A stretch of DNA of 64,000 nt, from NCBI RefSeq assembly GCF_047634455.1, contig NZ_JBLIAI010000004.1, positions 1 to 64,000 on the forward strand, read 5' to 3'. Source of the DNA: Maritalea sp047634455. Lineage in GTDB: Bacteria > Pseudomonadota > Alphaproteobacteria > Rhizobiales > Devosiaceae. Position numbers and translations under genes: made by a program. Shown piece by piece: positions 8,421 to 16,665 of this stretch (positions within the stretch are counted from its first letter, which is position 1; the number at the start of each line of letters is the position of its first letter). The notes beneath the pieces were generated by a model that saw only the letters and a list, made by a program, of their open reading frames with translations, was not told the DNA's origin and did no database searches.

Positions 8421-9449
8421 ATGACAAACACCCAACTCGTTCCAATTTTTGACGGCCATAACGACATCTTGCTCAAACTCATTGAAGAATGCGCAGACAA
8501 TGCAGTTGAAGCGTTTTTTCAACCCCGCAAAGGTCAGCATATTGATTTGCTATCTGCCCAAAAAGGCGGATTTGCAGGCGGGTTATTTGCAATGTTTATC
8601 CCACCCGAAGACGGCAGATCATTTCGCAAAACGCCAAGCCAAGAATTTGCCCGCGATTACACCATGAATATGATCACTTTGCTCCGCGACATCGCCGCAG
8701 CGTCCGACGGAAAAGTCGAAATATGTCGGTCCGTTGGCGACATACGTAAAGCTATGGCCGCCGGCATAATGGCCCCAGTGCTGCACATTGAGGGCGCAGA
8801 AGCGATCCTGCCCGACCTTTCAAACCTTGAAGCATTCTACAATGATGGCTTGCGCTCAATTGGCCCGGTATGGAGCCGTTCAAACGCGTTTGCACATGGC
8901 GTGCCGTTTAAGTTCCCCGCTTCCCCCGATACCGGACCGGGCCTGACGAATGAGGGCATGAAGCTGGTGAAAGCCTGCAATGAAATGGGCATTGCCGTCG
9001 ACTTGTCACACCTGAACGAAAAAGGCTTTTGGGATGTTGCGCGGATATCCACCAAGCCGTTAATCGCCAGCCATTCAAATGTCCACACACTTTGCCCCAC
9101 AACGCGCAATCTCACCGATGGTCAGCTCAAAGCCATCAAAGACAGCAATGGTATTGCGGGTCTCAACTTTGCGGTATCGTTCTTGCGTAAAGACGGTGCA
9201 AAGGATGTCAACGTGCCGCTCTCAGTCTTAGTAGAACATGTAGATTATATGGTGGACATAATGGGCATTGATCACGTCGGCATCGGTTCTGACTATGATG
9301 GTGCGCCCCCGCCTTCCGATTTGGACAGCACGGCCAAACTGCCAGCCTTAACAAATGCCCTGCGCGAAGCTGGCTACGACGATGATGCCCTCAACAAAAT
9401 TTGTCATGGCAACTGGCTAAGAGTGCTGGAAGATACTTGGGGCGCGTAA
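8421..9449 (+). CDS. Membrane-type dipeptidase (peptidase family M19)
   Basis: Zinc-dependent dipeptidase, 342 aa, resembling renal dipeptidase homologues that hydrolyse dipeptides including D-residue ones. Metal ligands are visible: DGHND near residue 10 (H-x-D), the bridging glutamate in HIEGAEAI, and histidines in DLSHLNEKGFWD and ASHSNVH. GIGSDYDGA near residue 290 is also conserved. No signal peptide is present, so the protein should be cytoplasmic. The start ATG at 8421 has only a weak GGAC upstream. The substrate in this host is not known. Confidence 0.92.
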   Translation: MTNTQLVPIFDGHNDILLKLIEECADNAVEAFFQPRKGQHIDLLSAQKGGFAGGLFAMFIPPEDGRSFRKTPSQEFARDYTMNMITLLRDIAAASDGKVEICRSVGDIRKAMAAGIMAPVLHIEGAEAILPDLSNLEAFYNDGLRSIGPVWSRSNAFAHGVPFKFPASPDTGPGLTNEGMKLVKACNEMGIAVDLSHLNEKGFWDVARISTKPLIASHSNVHTLCPTTRNLTDGQLKAIKDSNGIAGLNFAVSFLRKDGAKDVNVPLSVLVEHVDYMVDIMGIDHVGIGSDYDGAPPPSDLDSTAKLPALTNALREAGYDDDALNKICHGNWLRVLEDTWGA

Positions 9450-9495
9450 CAGTTCGCAAAATATCACAGCAAAACACGTCAACATAGCCGTGCTG

Positions 9496-9535
9496 CGCTT
9501 GGCAGAAATGCACGGGGCTATTGTCCCGCCAAGCG
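9496..9535. terminator. Possible hairpin between convergent genes
   Basis: An 8-bp perfect inverted repeat, CGCTTGGC at 9496 and GCCAAGCG at 9528, encloses a 24-base loop in the 109-bp space between the convergent dipeptidase and GyrI-like genes. There is only a short A-rich run after it, so termination is plausible but not certain. Confidence 0.4.
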
Positions 9536-9558
9536 AAAATCTTCAAACCGTCTAAGAA

Positions 9559-10206
9559 TTATTGAAGATGCACGGGTTGCCGCAAAATGGTTTTCAACTT
9601 ATCAGGCGTTACCTTGCGCGGATCGTTCAGATAAATCTCGTGGTGCTTGCCAATCATCTTCATTTTGTTTTGCGGAATGTACTCATTATGCATTTGGGCC
9701 AAAATCGGTCCCTCATCATCATAAGAACCCACATGCAAAACTTGCACACAGTCGCCTTCATCAAAGGTTTCAAGCCGCACAGAACGCAAGGTTGCCTCAT
9801 CCGTTGGCGCGTCAGATTTATCACCATTCTTGGCGATTGATGTTTCCAGCACCTGGTCAAGATGTTCACCATGCAACCAATCTGGCTGGCGGATCATCAT
9901 TGTCCATTTCCACGCAGATTTTTCGCGGGTCACAAATGTAGCCATATCATCAGCCCACCAAAGGCCTTCTAATGGACCAACCACATAATCTTTTTCCAAT
10001 TCAATTTTTGAAAAAAACTTCAACCCATAGCTTAGGCCATAAAGCGCTGCAATTGCGGGGGGGTAGCTTTCGCCAACAGGACCACCATCACCATCAATCA
10101 TAAGATAGTTCAGCGGCGGTACTTTGATGAGGTCAAATCGTTCAACTTTACCCGTGTAAAGCTTTGAATCTTGGCGCTTAAAATCAATCTTGTTCTTCTT
10201 GCTCAT
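9559..10206 (-). CDS. GyrI-like small-molecule-binding domain protein
   Basis: A 215-residue stand-alone GyrI-like (SOUL/effector-binding type) protein with no DNA-binding domain. Typical features are the beta strand KVPPLNYLMIDGDG near residue 30, ALYGLSYGLKFF, the PLEGLWWADD segment, and the C-terminal YLNDPRKVTPDKLKTILRQP. Members bind small hydrophobic or cationic ligands; some are hydrolases. The start is placed at ATG 10206 (ATG 10209 is in-frame too), only 2-5 bp after the stop of the AraC/GyrI gene, so it is the second gene of that operon. Its fold matches the C-terminal half of its neighbour. Confidence 0.85.
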   Translation of the reverse strand: MSKKNKIDFKRQDSKLYTGKVERFDLIKVPPLNYLMIDGDGGPVGESYPPAIAALYGLSYGLKFFSKIELEKDYVVGPLEGLWWADDMATFVTREKSAWKWTMMIRQPDWLHGEHLDQVLETSIAKNGDKSDAPTDEATLRSVRLETFDEGDCVQVLHVGSYDDEGPILAQMHNEYIPQNKMKMIGKHHEIYLNDPRKVTPDKLKTILRQPVHLQ

Positions 10207-10211
10207 CATTC

Positions 10212-11063
10212 TCACTCTATTGGCATATAAATGTCGGTCAATAAATCGGAAGGGGAAACCTCGCGAGGATTGTTTAGATAAGCTTCTAAACACGGCGCGT
10301 CACGTAAATTCTGCCCAGATTGAACTAGCCAACTGCCATAAAGCCAATCATAGGCTTTTGGTAGTGCGGCGTAGGCCCCCTTAAACCGCATGACAGCAAA
10401 TCGGCCACCTTTTACTTCAATTCGCTCAAAAGGCTCGTCTGGATCTGATGGGTTTTGCTCAACCAAACCTGCAAACGAGTTCAATTCTCCGGCGGGTAAT
10501 ATGTCCGGGTCATCGTAATAAAGCGCCATCGTCTTCGTATTTGGGTTTTCCATGCCCATCTTTTTGGCAAAGATATTCAGCTTTTCAAATGCTTTGCCAA
10601 TTTGGGCGTAAGGTCCCTCATGGAATAGTCCAACCATAATCATCGTATCTGTTTCAACAATTGTTACGTCATACATTTCTGCGTTTCCCTCAATTGTTTT
10701 TGCAACCAACGAGGCGGCATTTCCGTTCTCCCGGTACCGCGCCGGAGGAACTTGATAGCTGGCAGAAAACGCGCGCGAAAATGCGGAAAGACTGCCATAC
10801 CCAGATTGCGCAACAATTTCGGATAACGACAAATTCGTGTTGATCAATTGATTTGCACCCCGGTGCAACCGCAGTCTTCTCACAGTTGCCGCAATGGTTT
10901 CGCCGCTAAACCCGCGATAGATCCGATGCCAATGATAAGGCGACATGCACGCCACCTCAGCGAGGTGGTTAAGATCAATTTCATCGTCCAAATGCGCATA
11001 AATATAGTTGATCACCCGATCCATTCGCGATTGATATTTGTGAATTGTTCGGTTTTCAGGCAT
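10212..11063 (-). CDS. AraC-family regulator with C-terminal GyrI-like effector domain
   Basis: A 283-residue regulator. Residues 8-110 hold the two AraC helix-turn-helix motifs (LAEVACMSPYHWHRIYRGF and EIVAQSGYGSLSAFSRAF); residues 125-283 are a GyrI-like ligand-binding domain (MYDVTIVETDTMIMVG start, GGRFAVMRFKGAY). This architecture is that of Rob/SbmC-type multidrug- or antibiotic-responsive activators. ATG 11063 has GGAG 7 bases upstream; the frame extends to 11177 without a good ribosome site. It is followed directly by a stand-alone GyrI-domain gene, so the pair may sense the same ligand. Confidence 0.9.
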   Translation of the reverse strand: MPENRTIHKYQSRMDRVINYIYAHLDDEIDLNHLAEVACMSPYHWHRIYRGFSGETIAATVRRLRLHRGANQLINTNLSLSEIVAQSGYGSLSAFSRAFSASYQVPPARYRENGNAASLVAKTIEGNAEMYDVTIVETDTMIMVGLFHEGPYAQIGKAFEKLNIFAKKMGMENPNTKTMALYYDDPDILPAGELNSFAGLVEQNPSDPDEPFERIEVKGGRFAVMRFKGAYAALPKAYDWLYGSWLVQSGQNLRDAPCLEAYLNNPREVSPSDLLTDIYMPIE

Positions 11064-11169
11064 AACTACGCTCCAAATTACTAAGCGAGATAAGCATATA
11101 CTGAATTGACAAATCTTGCTGAATTTGGTGCAGATCACAACTGACAATCTTTTACCCTTCAGGAGAAGC

Positions 11170-11739
11170 ATGAGCACGTTCTACTATTTCGCTTATGGGT
11201 CCAATCTATTAAATGCCCGCCTGCAAAACCGCTGCGCTTCTGCAAAACCGATTGCCATCGGCAGTGTAAAAGGCCACGCCATTAATTACGGCATGGTTGC
11301 GGATGATGATCATGGCGCATCGGGAAAGATGGCCATGTTCGCTACCGACAGTGGCGATGATGAAGTGCATGGCGTTGTCTACGAAATGGCGTTGGGCGAT
11401 GCCCCGGTACTTGATAAGTTTGAGGGCTTGGACTGGGACCGCCCCATGAAATACACGCGGGAGCCAAACCTTAATGTGCTCACATCATCCGGCGAAATGA
11501 TCAGTTCGATCACCTATATGGTGGAACCACACCCGGCCCCTCCTGCGCCATATCATTGGTATTGGGCGCTGTGTCTGTCCGGCGCAATTGAAAACGGTTT
11601 GCCCGAACATCACCAAAAATTATTGGCAGACCATCCACATATGCCTGATCCACATGATCAACGTGAAGGCAAACTGGAAGCGGAAATGCTGCTGCATAAA
11701 TCTGGCTTTGGCCACTTGATTGAAAAAACGGGCGCATGA
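11170..11739 (+). CDS. Gamma-glutamylcyclotransferase-family protein
   Basis: A 189-residue protein of the gamma-glutamylcyclotransferase fold. It opens with STFYYFAYGSNLL, the YGSN loop that binds the gamma-glutamyl group, and has the expected catalytic glutamate region (LDKFEGLDW near residue 85). It would release 5-oxoproline from gamma-glutamyl amino acids, or act on a related substrate. ATG 11170 is preceded by AGGAG; the longer frame from 11116 lacks support. It overlaps the pseudouridine synthase gene by ATGA at 11736-11739, so the two are co-translated. Confidence 0.88.
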   Translation: MSTFYYFAYGSNLLNARLQNRCASAKPIAIGSVKGHAINYGMVADDDHGASGKMAMFATDSGDDEVHGVVYEMALGDAPVLDKFEGLDWDRPMKYTREPNLNVLTSSGEMISSITYMVEPHPAPPAPYHWYWALCLSGAIENGLPEHHQKLLADHPHMPDPHDQREGKLEAEMLLHKSGFGHLIEKTGA

Positions 11740-12395
11740 TCGGCGATTTCGTCTATGCGCCACCCACCGATCCTTACGTAGAAGTCATTCACCAAGACCA
11801 AGACATTTTGGTGCTCAACAAACCCTCAGGTTTGTTGAGCGTTCCGGGCAAAGCAGCCGAGCATGCTGATTGTTTGGAAACACGTGCACAACAGCAATTT
11901 CCAACTTCGCGCACCGTGCATCGATTGGACATGGACACATCCGGGGTGGTGATCATGGCAATGAATGCACAAGCCCATCGGCATTTGGGTCTGCAATTCG
12001 AGCGCCGTCACACGGCAAAAACATATATTGCAGATGTGTTTGGAAACATTGAAAATAGTGAAGGCACTATCGACCTGCCCTTGCGTTGCGATTGGCCAAA
12101 CCGTCCAAAACAAATGGTCGATCACGATCAGGGGCGCAGCGCCCAAACCAACTGGCTTGTGTTAGAACGTCACACCACTTGGACCCGCGTGGAGCTCAAA
12201 CCCATCACCGGACGGTCCCACCAATTGCGGGTGCACATGCTCGAGCTTGGACATCCAATATTGGGTGATCGATTTTATGCGACGGGCAAAGCGCTTGTTG
12301 CCGCAGACCGATTGCGTCTGCATGCCCAATCCCTTACCGTCCATCACCCCGATGGTGGCGCGCGCCTAACATTTGAAGCCGAGTTGCCGTTTTAG
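11736..12395 (+). CDS. RluA-family pseudouridine synthase
   Basis: A 219-residue RNA pseudouridine synthase. The catalytic motif HRLDMDTSGVV near residue 63 contains the essential aspartate, and GRSHQLRVHM plus GDRFYATG are the other conserved blocks. There is no N-terminal S4 domain, which resembles RluA (23S position 746 and certain tRNAs) rather than RluC or RluD. The exact target cannot be deduced. It is coupled to the upstream cyclotransferase by a 4-bp overlap and is convergent with the P-loop kinase gene, overlapping it by 4 bp. Confidence 0.92.
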   Translation: MIGDFVYAPPTDPYVEVIHQDQDILVLNKPSGLLSVPGKAAEHADCLETRAQQQFPTSRTVHRLDMDTSGVVIMAMNAQAHRHLGLQFERRHTAKTYIADVFGNIENSEGTIDLPLRCDWPNRPKQMVDHDQGRSAQTNWLVLERHTTWTRVELKPITGRSHQLRVHMLELGHPILGDRFYATGKALVAADRLRLHAQSLTVHHPDGGARLTFEAELPF

Positions 12396-12907
12396 CGAAT
12401 GGTCGCAGCGCCCAACTTTGCCACAAACGCATCAATCTCATTAACAGATTTTAGACGTACAAAGTCACCTGTGAATGATTGCATGATCTTGAGCATTTTG
12501 GGACGTGAACGACGATTGTAGTTCAAGACATAGCCAAAAAACTCAGCATCAATTTTTTCAGGACAGCCGGGTGCAACATCTTGGCGCACTTTGCCGTAGG
12601 TCGTGATAAAGCGCTTGATCACGCGATAGAGACAAAACCAAGTTGGAAAATCTAAGAAAATGACGGTATCAGCGCGTTTGATACGTTTGTCGAGCGTTTT
12701 TGAGTAATTGCCGTCCATCACCCAGCTTTCTTGCGCAATCAGATCATCAACAATGGAATTCCATTCCTCATCGTCTTTGATCACCCACCCGGGATTAAAG
12801 TAATGCGTATCCATGTGAACAATTGGCAAGCCAAGTAAATTACCCAATCGCCGCCCAAGCGTAGATTTACCTGAGCCAGAACATCCAACGATGAGAATAC
12901 GTTTCAT
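12392..12907 (-). CDS. P-loop NTPase, adenylate kinase/FlaR topology-modulation type
   Basis: A 171-residue small nucleotide kinase-like protein. Walker A is GCSGSGKSTLGRRL at residues 8-21, followed by the DTHYFNPGW segment and WVMDGNYSKTLDKRI, which is the pattern of the FlaR/topology modulation family. The C-terminal half is basic (NYNRRSRPKMLKI). The function of this family is poorly known, and a nucleoside or shikimate-type kinase reaction is possible. ATG 12907 is chosen because GGAG sits 8 bases before it; a GTG at 12916 is in-frame. Downstream on the other side begins the inverted-repeat element. Confidence 0.8.
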   Translation of the reverse strand: MKRILIVGCSGSGKSTLGRRLGNLLGLPIVHMDTHYFNPGWVIKDDEEWNSIVDDLIAQESWVMDGNYSKTLDKRIKRADTVIFLDFPTWFCLYRVIKRFITTYGKVRQDVAPGCPEKIDAEFFGYVLNYNRRSRPKMLKIMQSFTGDFVRLKSVNEIDAFVAKLGAATIR

Positions 12908-12956
12908 TAGCGGCACTCCAGTATCAACAAAGTATGGAGGCGCGGTATACTGGGAT

Positions 12957-13223
12957 TAGGGTCTGAACTCAATTGAAAAATGATCTGGACAGCAGTTCAG
13001 TTTTGATCAGATTTAGGCGAAATCGGCCGAATTGACTTGCTGTCAATGAGGATATTTCAACGACAAACTGGCAAAATTGAATGCTGCCTTTCGGGTTATG
13101 TGCAAAACAGGCTGCTTCAGCGTCGAAAAGCCTCACCGATATGAAAATCGCTTTCGTTTCTCTCCTCAAATCAGTTTATTTTGCACCCAATCCAGACCTT
13201 TTCTCAATTCAGTCCAGACCCTA
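12957..13223. mobile_element. MITE-like inverted-repeat element, copy A (full length)
   Basis: A 267-bp block bounded on both sides by TA, with imperfect 33-bp terminal inverted repeats (12957-12989 and the complement of 13191-13223; 28 of 33 positions match). The left end begins TAGGGTCTGAACTCAATTGA. Each end also holds an inner GGTCTGGA-like subrepeat. No credible coding frame lies inside, so it is non-autonomous. TA at both edges suggests a transposase that duplicates TA, as IS630/mariner-type elements do; the family is inferred only. It fills the 313 bp between the kinase start and the deacetylase stop, and its right end supplies the deacetylase stop codon. Confidence 0.75.
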
Positions 13224-14132
13224 ATTGGATTGGGCAAGCTGGGTCATGCTACGCTTCTGCGAACCACGCTCAGGCACCAAGGACACAACTTTGTAGCCGC
13301 GTTGCTGCAACGCGGCCAAAAAGTCTGGCAACATGCTTACCGTGCGCTGATGAATATCATGAAACAAAACAATGCCTTTACCTTCCGTATCCAACCGCGC
13401 CAATGTGCGCTTTAGTACATCGTCAGAACTCGAACTGTAATAATCCTTGCTGTCAATTTGCACGTCCATGATCACAAGACCGGCATTGTGTACCGCCCGG
13501 CGCAGCTTTTTGTTTTGCGCCAAATAGGGGAAACGGAAAAACGGCGCTGGCGTCTTATTAATCGAAGAAAGTGCCGCGGCCAGTGGCTGACGCCCCCGCT
13601 CTATTTCAGCCAAAGCAGCAACTAAGTTGAGTTTGGTCAAATCGCCATGCGATTGTGTATGCATACCAATCGTGTGCCCACGGTTTGCGACTTCGCGCAC
13701 CAGAGCGGGGTTGTTTTTGGCCGCTTGACCGAGCATGAGGAAAGTCGCTTTGACATCATAACGATCCAAGATATCCAAAATTTTGCCCGTTTTGCCCGGG
13801 CGCGGACCATCGTCAAACGTGATAACGACCTCGCCCTTGGCAAGTTTGATGTCGCTTTGTTGTTCAATAACAAGATCGCGTCCGCTCAGGCTCCGGCGCA
13901 AATTAAAGTTCAAACCAGCATCATCGTTTATCGAAGCGGTTCTAATGGTCTGATCAATTTTGGGATTTGCCGAACTTACGACCAACGCCGCTGCCGGCGG
14001 ATTTGCAGCTGCATAGGCTAACTGTTGGGCGTTTTGGGTTGCTGATTGATCAAGTCTTTGTGGAGGCTTTGCGCAACCAGTGAGCAAAGCAACAAGACAG
14101 ACAAACGCCAACACAACCCGTACGCGCAACAT
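13221..14132 (-). CDS. Polysaccharide deacetylase family lipoprotein
   Basis: A 303-residue NodB-homology protein with an N-terminal lipoprotein signal (hydrophobic segment then LLTGC, Cys at about residue 20), so it is likely anchored in a membrane facing the periplasm. The catalytic DD pair is in VVITFDDGPRPGKT near residue 105; the metal histidines are in HTQSHGD; the second active-site strand FFRFPYLA and the final LFHDIH are present. It would remove N- or O-acetyl groups from a glycan, perhaps peptidoglycan. The TAG stop is made by the TA and G at the edge of the repeat element, so the original C-terminus may have been altered by the insertion. Confidence 0.88.
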   Translation of the reverse strand: MLRVRVVLAFVCLVALLTGCAKPPQRLDQSATQNAQQLAYAAANPPAAALVVSSANPKIDQTIRTASINDDAGLNFNLRRSLSGRDLVIEQQSDIKLAKGEVVITFDDGPRPGKTGKILDILDRYDVKATFLMLGQAAKNNPALVREVANRGHTIGMHTQSHGDLTKLNLVAALAEIERGRQPLAAALSSINKTPAPFFRFPYLAQNKKLRRAVHNAGLVIMDVQIDSKDYYSSSSDDVLKRTLARLDTEGKGIVLFHDIHQRTVSMLPDFLAALQQRGYKVVSLVPERGSQKRSMTQLAQSN

Positions 14133-14138
14133 GCATAA

Positions 14139-14164
14139 AACCTACAACAATGAAATCGTAGGTT
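14139..14164 (-). terminator. Hairpin between small ORF and deacetylase gene
   Basis: A 7-bp inverted repeat AACCTAC / GTAGGTT with a 12-base loop; read on the minus strand it is followed by TTAT. It may end transcription of the small upstream ORF, or structure the leader of the deacetylase gene, whose start is only 6 bp away. Confidence 0.4.
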
Positions 14165-14203
14165 ATTTAAGTCTATTATGGTTAATTATTTATTTCCAAC
14201 AAC

Positions 14204-14371
14204 TTAGCCCGCCGCGTATTCATCTTTGATTAAGAATTCAACGCCTTCAAGAATATTGACAAGTTGTTCATAGTCACGTCGGCTTATCACCAGCATTTCT
14301 TCTCCAGACGGAGAATAAAGCGATTGGGTCTCCACGCGCGAAAGCGCGTTGAGCAGAATTTGATTTTTCAT
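14204..14371 (-). CDS. Small 55-residue protein, antitoxin-like
   Basis: A short frame encoding 55 residues, beginning MKNQILLNALSRVE and containing EEMLVISRRDYEQLVNILEG. The central S-R-x-x-Y-E-x-L pattern resembles the C-terminal half of Phd/YefM-type antitoxins and related small DNA-binding partners, but the similarity is weak and no toxin gene is adjacent. An AAGG lies 9 bases before the ATG. Codon use looks like that of the neighbours. It is separated by 71 bp from the deacetylase gene and may share its promoter. It could be an orphan antitoxin, a degenerate pair, or an unrelated small protein. Confidence 0.5.
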   Translation of the reverse strand: MKNQILLNALSRVETQSLYSPSGEEMLVISRRDYEQLVNILEGVEFLIKDEYAAG

Positions 14372-14629
14372 TTAAGGGGCCTTTATCGCCATGCAATCTA
14401 TTTTTTTTGCCATTTCACCATGGCACGCAATACTTAGCAGCGTTGTTAATCACATATTCAAAACCAATTCCACCCCTAATTTACCTTTACGTCAGCCTGT
14501 TTACTTTCGTTGAACAATGTAACTACTGGTACGCAGCATATCTATTTGGCTTGTACCAAACTTTTGCTTTCATTATTGTGGCCGGGTCGCCATCCGCGAT
14601 CATTATCAAAATAAACATTCGAGGCACCA
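14372..14629. other. Intergenic region between divergent small ORF and trans-sulfuration gene
   Basis: 258 bp, A/T-rich, holding the divergent promoters of the small ORF and the Cys/Met-metabolism gene. A run of eight T starts near 14401. I see no recognisable SAM riboswitch core, tRNA or repeat here. Confidence 0.4.
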
Positions 14630-15787
14630 ATGGCTGACCAGCAAAAGCGTTCAAACCAACATATCGTCACGCGCATGGTGCAAGCCAATGGTGCAATTGA
14701 CCCACAAACTGGCGGCGTCGTGCCGCCCATCCAATCGTCCACCACATTCGCGCGCAATGCTGACTATTCACTAATCAGCCCTAACCATCTCTACGCGCGT
14801 GACGACGACGATTTGGTCCGTTTGGGAGAGGACATTCTTGCAAAAGCCGAGAACGCTGAAGCGGGTCTGCTCTTTCCTTCAGGCATGGCGGCGATTGCGG
14901 CCGTCATGCGCACCGTACCAAACCGTGGCACCATCATTTTACAAACTCAGATTTATTGGGGCACGACCAAATGGGTGCGCGACTTTTGCAAACGGCGCGA
15001 AATCACGCTGCTCGAAATCGAGTGCAGCGACAACGAAACATTGTCGGCAGCGATTGTCGCCAACAAGCCAGATCTCGTGTTTGTTGAAACCCCGTCAAAC
15101 CCATGGCTGCGCATAACAGATATTACAAAAGCAGCAGAACTGACACAAGCGGCGGGTGGCAAATTGGTTGTTGATTCAACCGCCGCCAGCCCCGTTTTGA
15201 GCAACCCGCTAAGCTTTGGTGCAGACATTGTGATGCACTCCGCCACCAAGGCGATTAACGGCCATTCGGATGTGTTGGCAGGTTTTCTCGCCACCAACGA
15301 CGCCCAAAGCGCCATGTGGCAAGCCATCGCCATGGACCGGCACGATGCGGGGGCTGTGCTCGGCAGTTTTGAAGCGTGGCTGTTGATACGCGGCATGCGC
15401 ACATTGCCCTTGCGTATGGAACGCATGTGCGAAAATGCCATGTTGGTTGCTAAATTTCTTGAAGCGCACCCCAAGGTAGAAGCCGTTCTCTATCCGGGTC
15501 TCAAATCTCACCCAAGCCACGATTTAGCTGTAAAACAAATGCCGAACGGTTTTGGCCCGTTGCTGAGTTTCCTCGTCAAAGGTTCTGCCAAAGACGCGCT
15601 CGAAGTTTGCGCCAAACTTGAAACGTTTAAGCGCGCCACATCTCTTGGTGGCGTTGAAAGCTTAGTTGAACATCGCCACTCAGTTGAAGGCAATGCAACC
15701 GGTGTGCCTGAAAACCTGATCCGACTTTCTGTTGGCATCGAACATATTGACGACCTTATCGGCGACCTCAAAGAAGCCCTGTCCTAG
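14630..15787 (+). CDS. Cys/Met-metabolism PLP enzyme (cystathionine gamma-synthase/beta-lyase family)
   Basis: A 385-residue fold-type I PLP enzyme. The PLP lysine is in MHSATKAINGHSDVLAG near residue 205. LFPSGMAAI near residue 85 binds the phosphate, FVETPSNPWLRITDI holds the Asp that contacts the pyridine, and SLGGVESLVEHR near the end matches the trans-sulfuration signature. Family members include cystathionine gamma-synthase, cystathionine lyases, methionine gamma-lyase and O-acyl-homoserine sulfhydrylases; which one this is cannot be fixed by eye. The ATG at 14630 is preceded by CGAGGCACCA, a modest site. It is convergent with the AraC gene and overlaps it by 4 bp. Confidence 0.88.
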   Translation: MADQQKRSNQHIVTRMVQANGAIDPQTGGVVPPIQSSTTFARNADYSLISPNHLYARDDDDLVRLGEDILAKAENAEAGLLFPSGMAAIAAVMRTVPNRGTIILQTQIYWGTTKWVRDFCKRREITLLEIECSDNETLSAAIVANKPDLVFVETPSNPWLRITDITKAAELTQAAGGKLVVDSTAASPVLSNPLSFGADIVMHSATKAINGHSDVLAGFLATNDAQSAMWQAIAMDRHDAGAVLGSFEAWLLIRGMRTLPLRMERMCENAMLVAKFLEAHPKVEAVLYPGLKSHPSHDLAVKQMPNGFGPLLSFLVKGSAKDALEVCAKLETFKRATSLGGVESLVEHRHSVEGNATGVPENLIRLSVGIEHIDDLIGDLKEALS

Positions 15788-16590
15788 TTTCGCGGCAAAC
15801 CGATCTCTGACGGGCTCCGGCCCGTCAACCGTTTAAACGCTTTTGAAAAATGCGCTTGGTCAAAATAGCCAAGCAAATGCGACAATTCAGTCAGTGAGAT
15901 GTTCGCAGAATTATTAAGCGCCTCAATGGCTTCGATCATACGATAGCGCTCGATCACCCATTTGGGGCCAATGCCAACATATTCAGCAAACAGCCGTTGC
16001 AGTCCGCGCGGGGAAACATGAAAATGTTGCGCCACCACTGCGACTTCGTATATTTCCCTGTTCTGCTCGATAAACGCCACAACTTCTCGTGCTAAGTTGG
16101 CCTTTGGATCATCAACAATCTCGCAAGCCAGCAAAACCTGTTCAATCTCTGGTGCAAAATCAGAACAATGCTCAATTGAGCTGAACTGCTGCAGCAACTC
16201 GTGGTCATCAATGTCGAAATAGGATGCAATTGGCACCGAATTGTCCGTCAAATGGCGCATGTCATGTGTCGCAAAGCGTTTGAATTGTCCAGGGTGGAAT
16301 TTCACACCAAATATCCGACCCTTTCCCTGCAAATTATAGGTAAAGGCGCCGCTGGTCAGCCCAAAAACGCCAGACTGATATTGTGGGTCAAGCACCAAAT
16401 GTTGACTGGGATGCGGCAGGTTTTCTTGTGCATGGCCACGGCCCGCAGGCAAATCCCACTCAATTATCCAGTAATTGGCCACCACATGGGCCAGTGCCTC
16501 ACTTGGCATCACCAAAGTCAGGTCAAAATGTTGCAAACTGATATGTTTTTCAATCAAGCCTTTGGCAAGATTGGGTTTTGCACGACCCAC
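15784..16590 (-). CDS. AraC-family transcriptional regulator
   Basis: A 268-residue regulator. The N-terminal half has the beta-rich DUF6597-type sensor (LPHPSQHLVLDPQYQSGVFG, GRIFGVKFHPGQF). The C-terminal HTH_18 domain occupies residues 170-265, with VAQHFHVSPRGLQRLFAEYVG and LTELSHLLGYFDQAHFSKAFKRLTGRSPSEI as the two helix-turn-helices. It is divergent from the DUF3224 gene 75 bp away, its most likely target. The ligand is unknown. Confidence 0.88.
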   Translation of the reverse strand: MGRAKPNLAKGLIEKHISLQHFDLTLVMPSEALAHVVANYWIIEWDLPAGRGHAQENLPHPSQHLVLDPQYQSGVFGLTSGAFTYNLQGKGRIFGVKFHPGQFKRFATHDMRHLTDNSVPIASYFDIDDHELLQQFSSIEHCSDFAPEIEQVLLACEIVDDPKANLAREVVAFIEQNREIYEVAVVAQHFHVSPRGLQRLFAEYVGIGPKWVIERYRMIEAIEALNNSANISLTELSHLLGYFDQAHFSKAFKRLTGRSPSEIGLPRN

Positions 16591-16665
16591 TTTAAATCGT
16601 TCCCTGTCGTAAAATTACAAGTCCGCACCCCGCACATGTGTAAACATGGGCAAAAAGGAGACTAT

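Noticed and set aside
14372..14629. SAM riboswitch upstream of the trans-sulfuration gene
   Set aside because: No conserved SAM-II or SAM-I core or pairing pattern could be traced.
16201..16665. Upstream extension of the open frame leading into the DUF3224 gene
   Set aside because: It is antisense to the AraC gene 15784-16590, and a strong ribosome site fixes the start at 16666.
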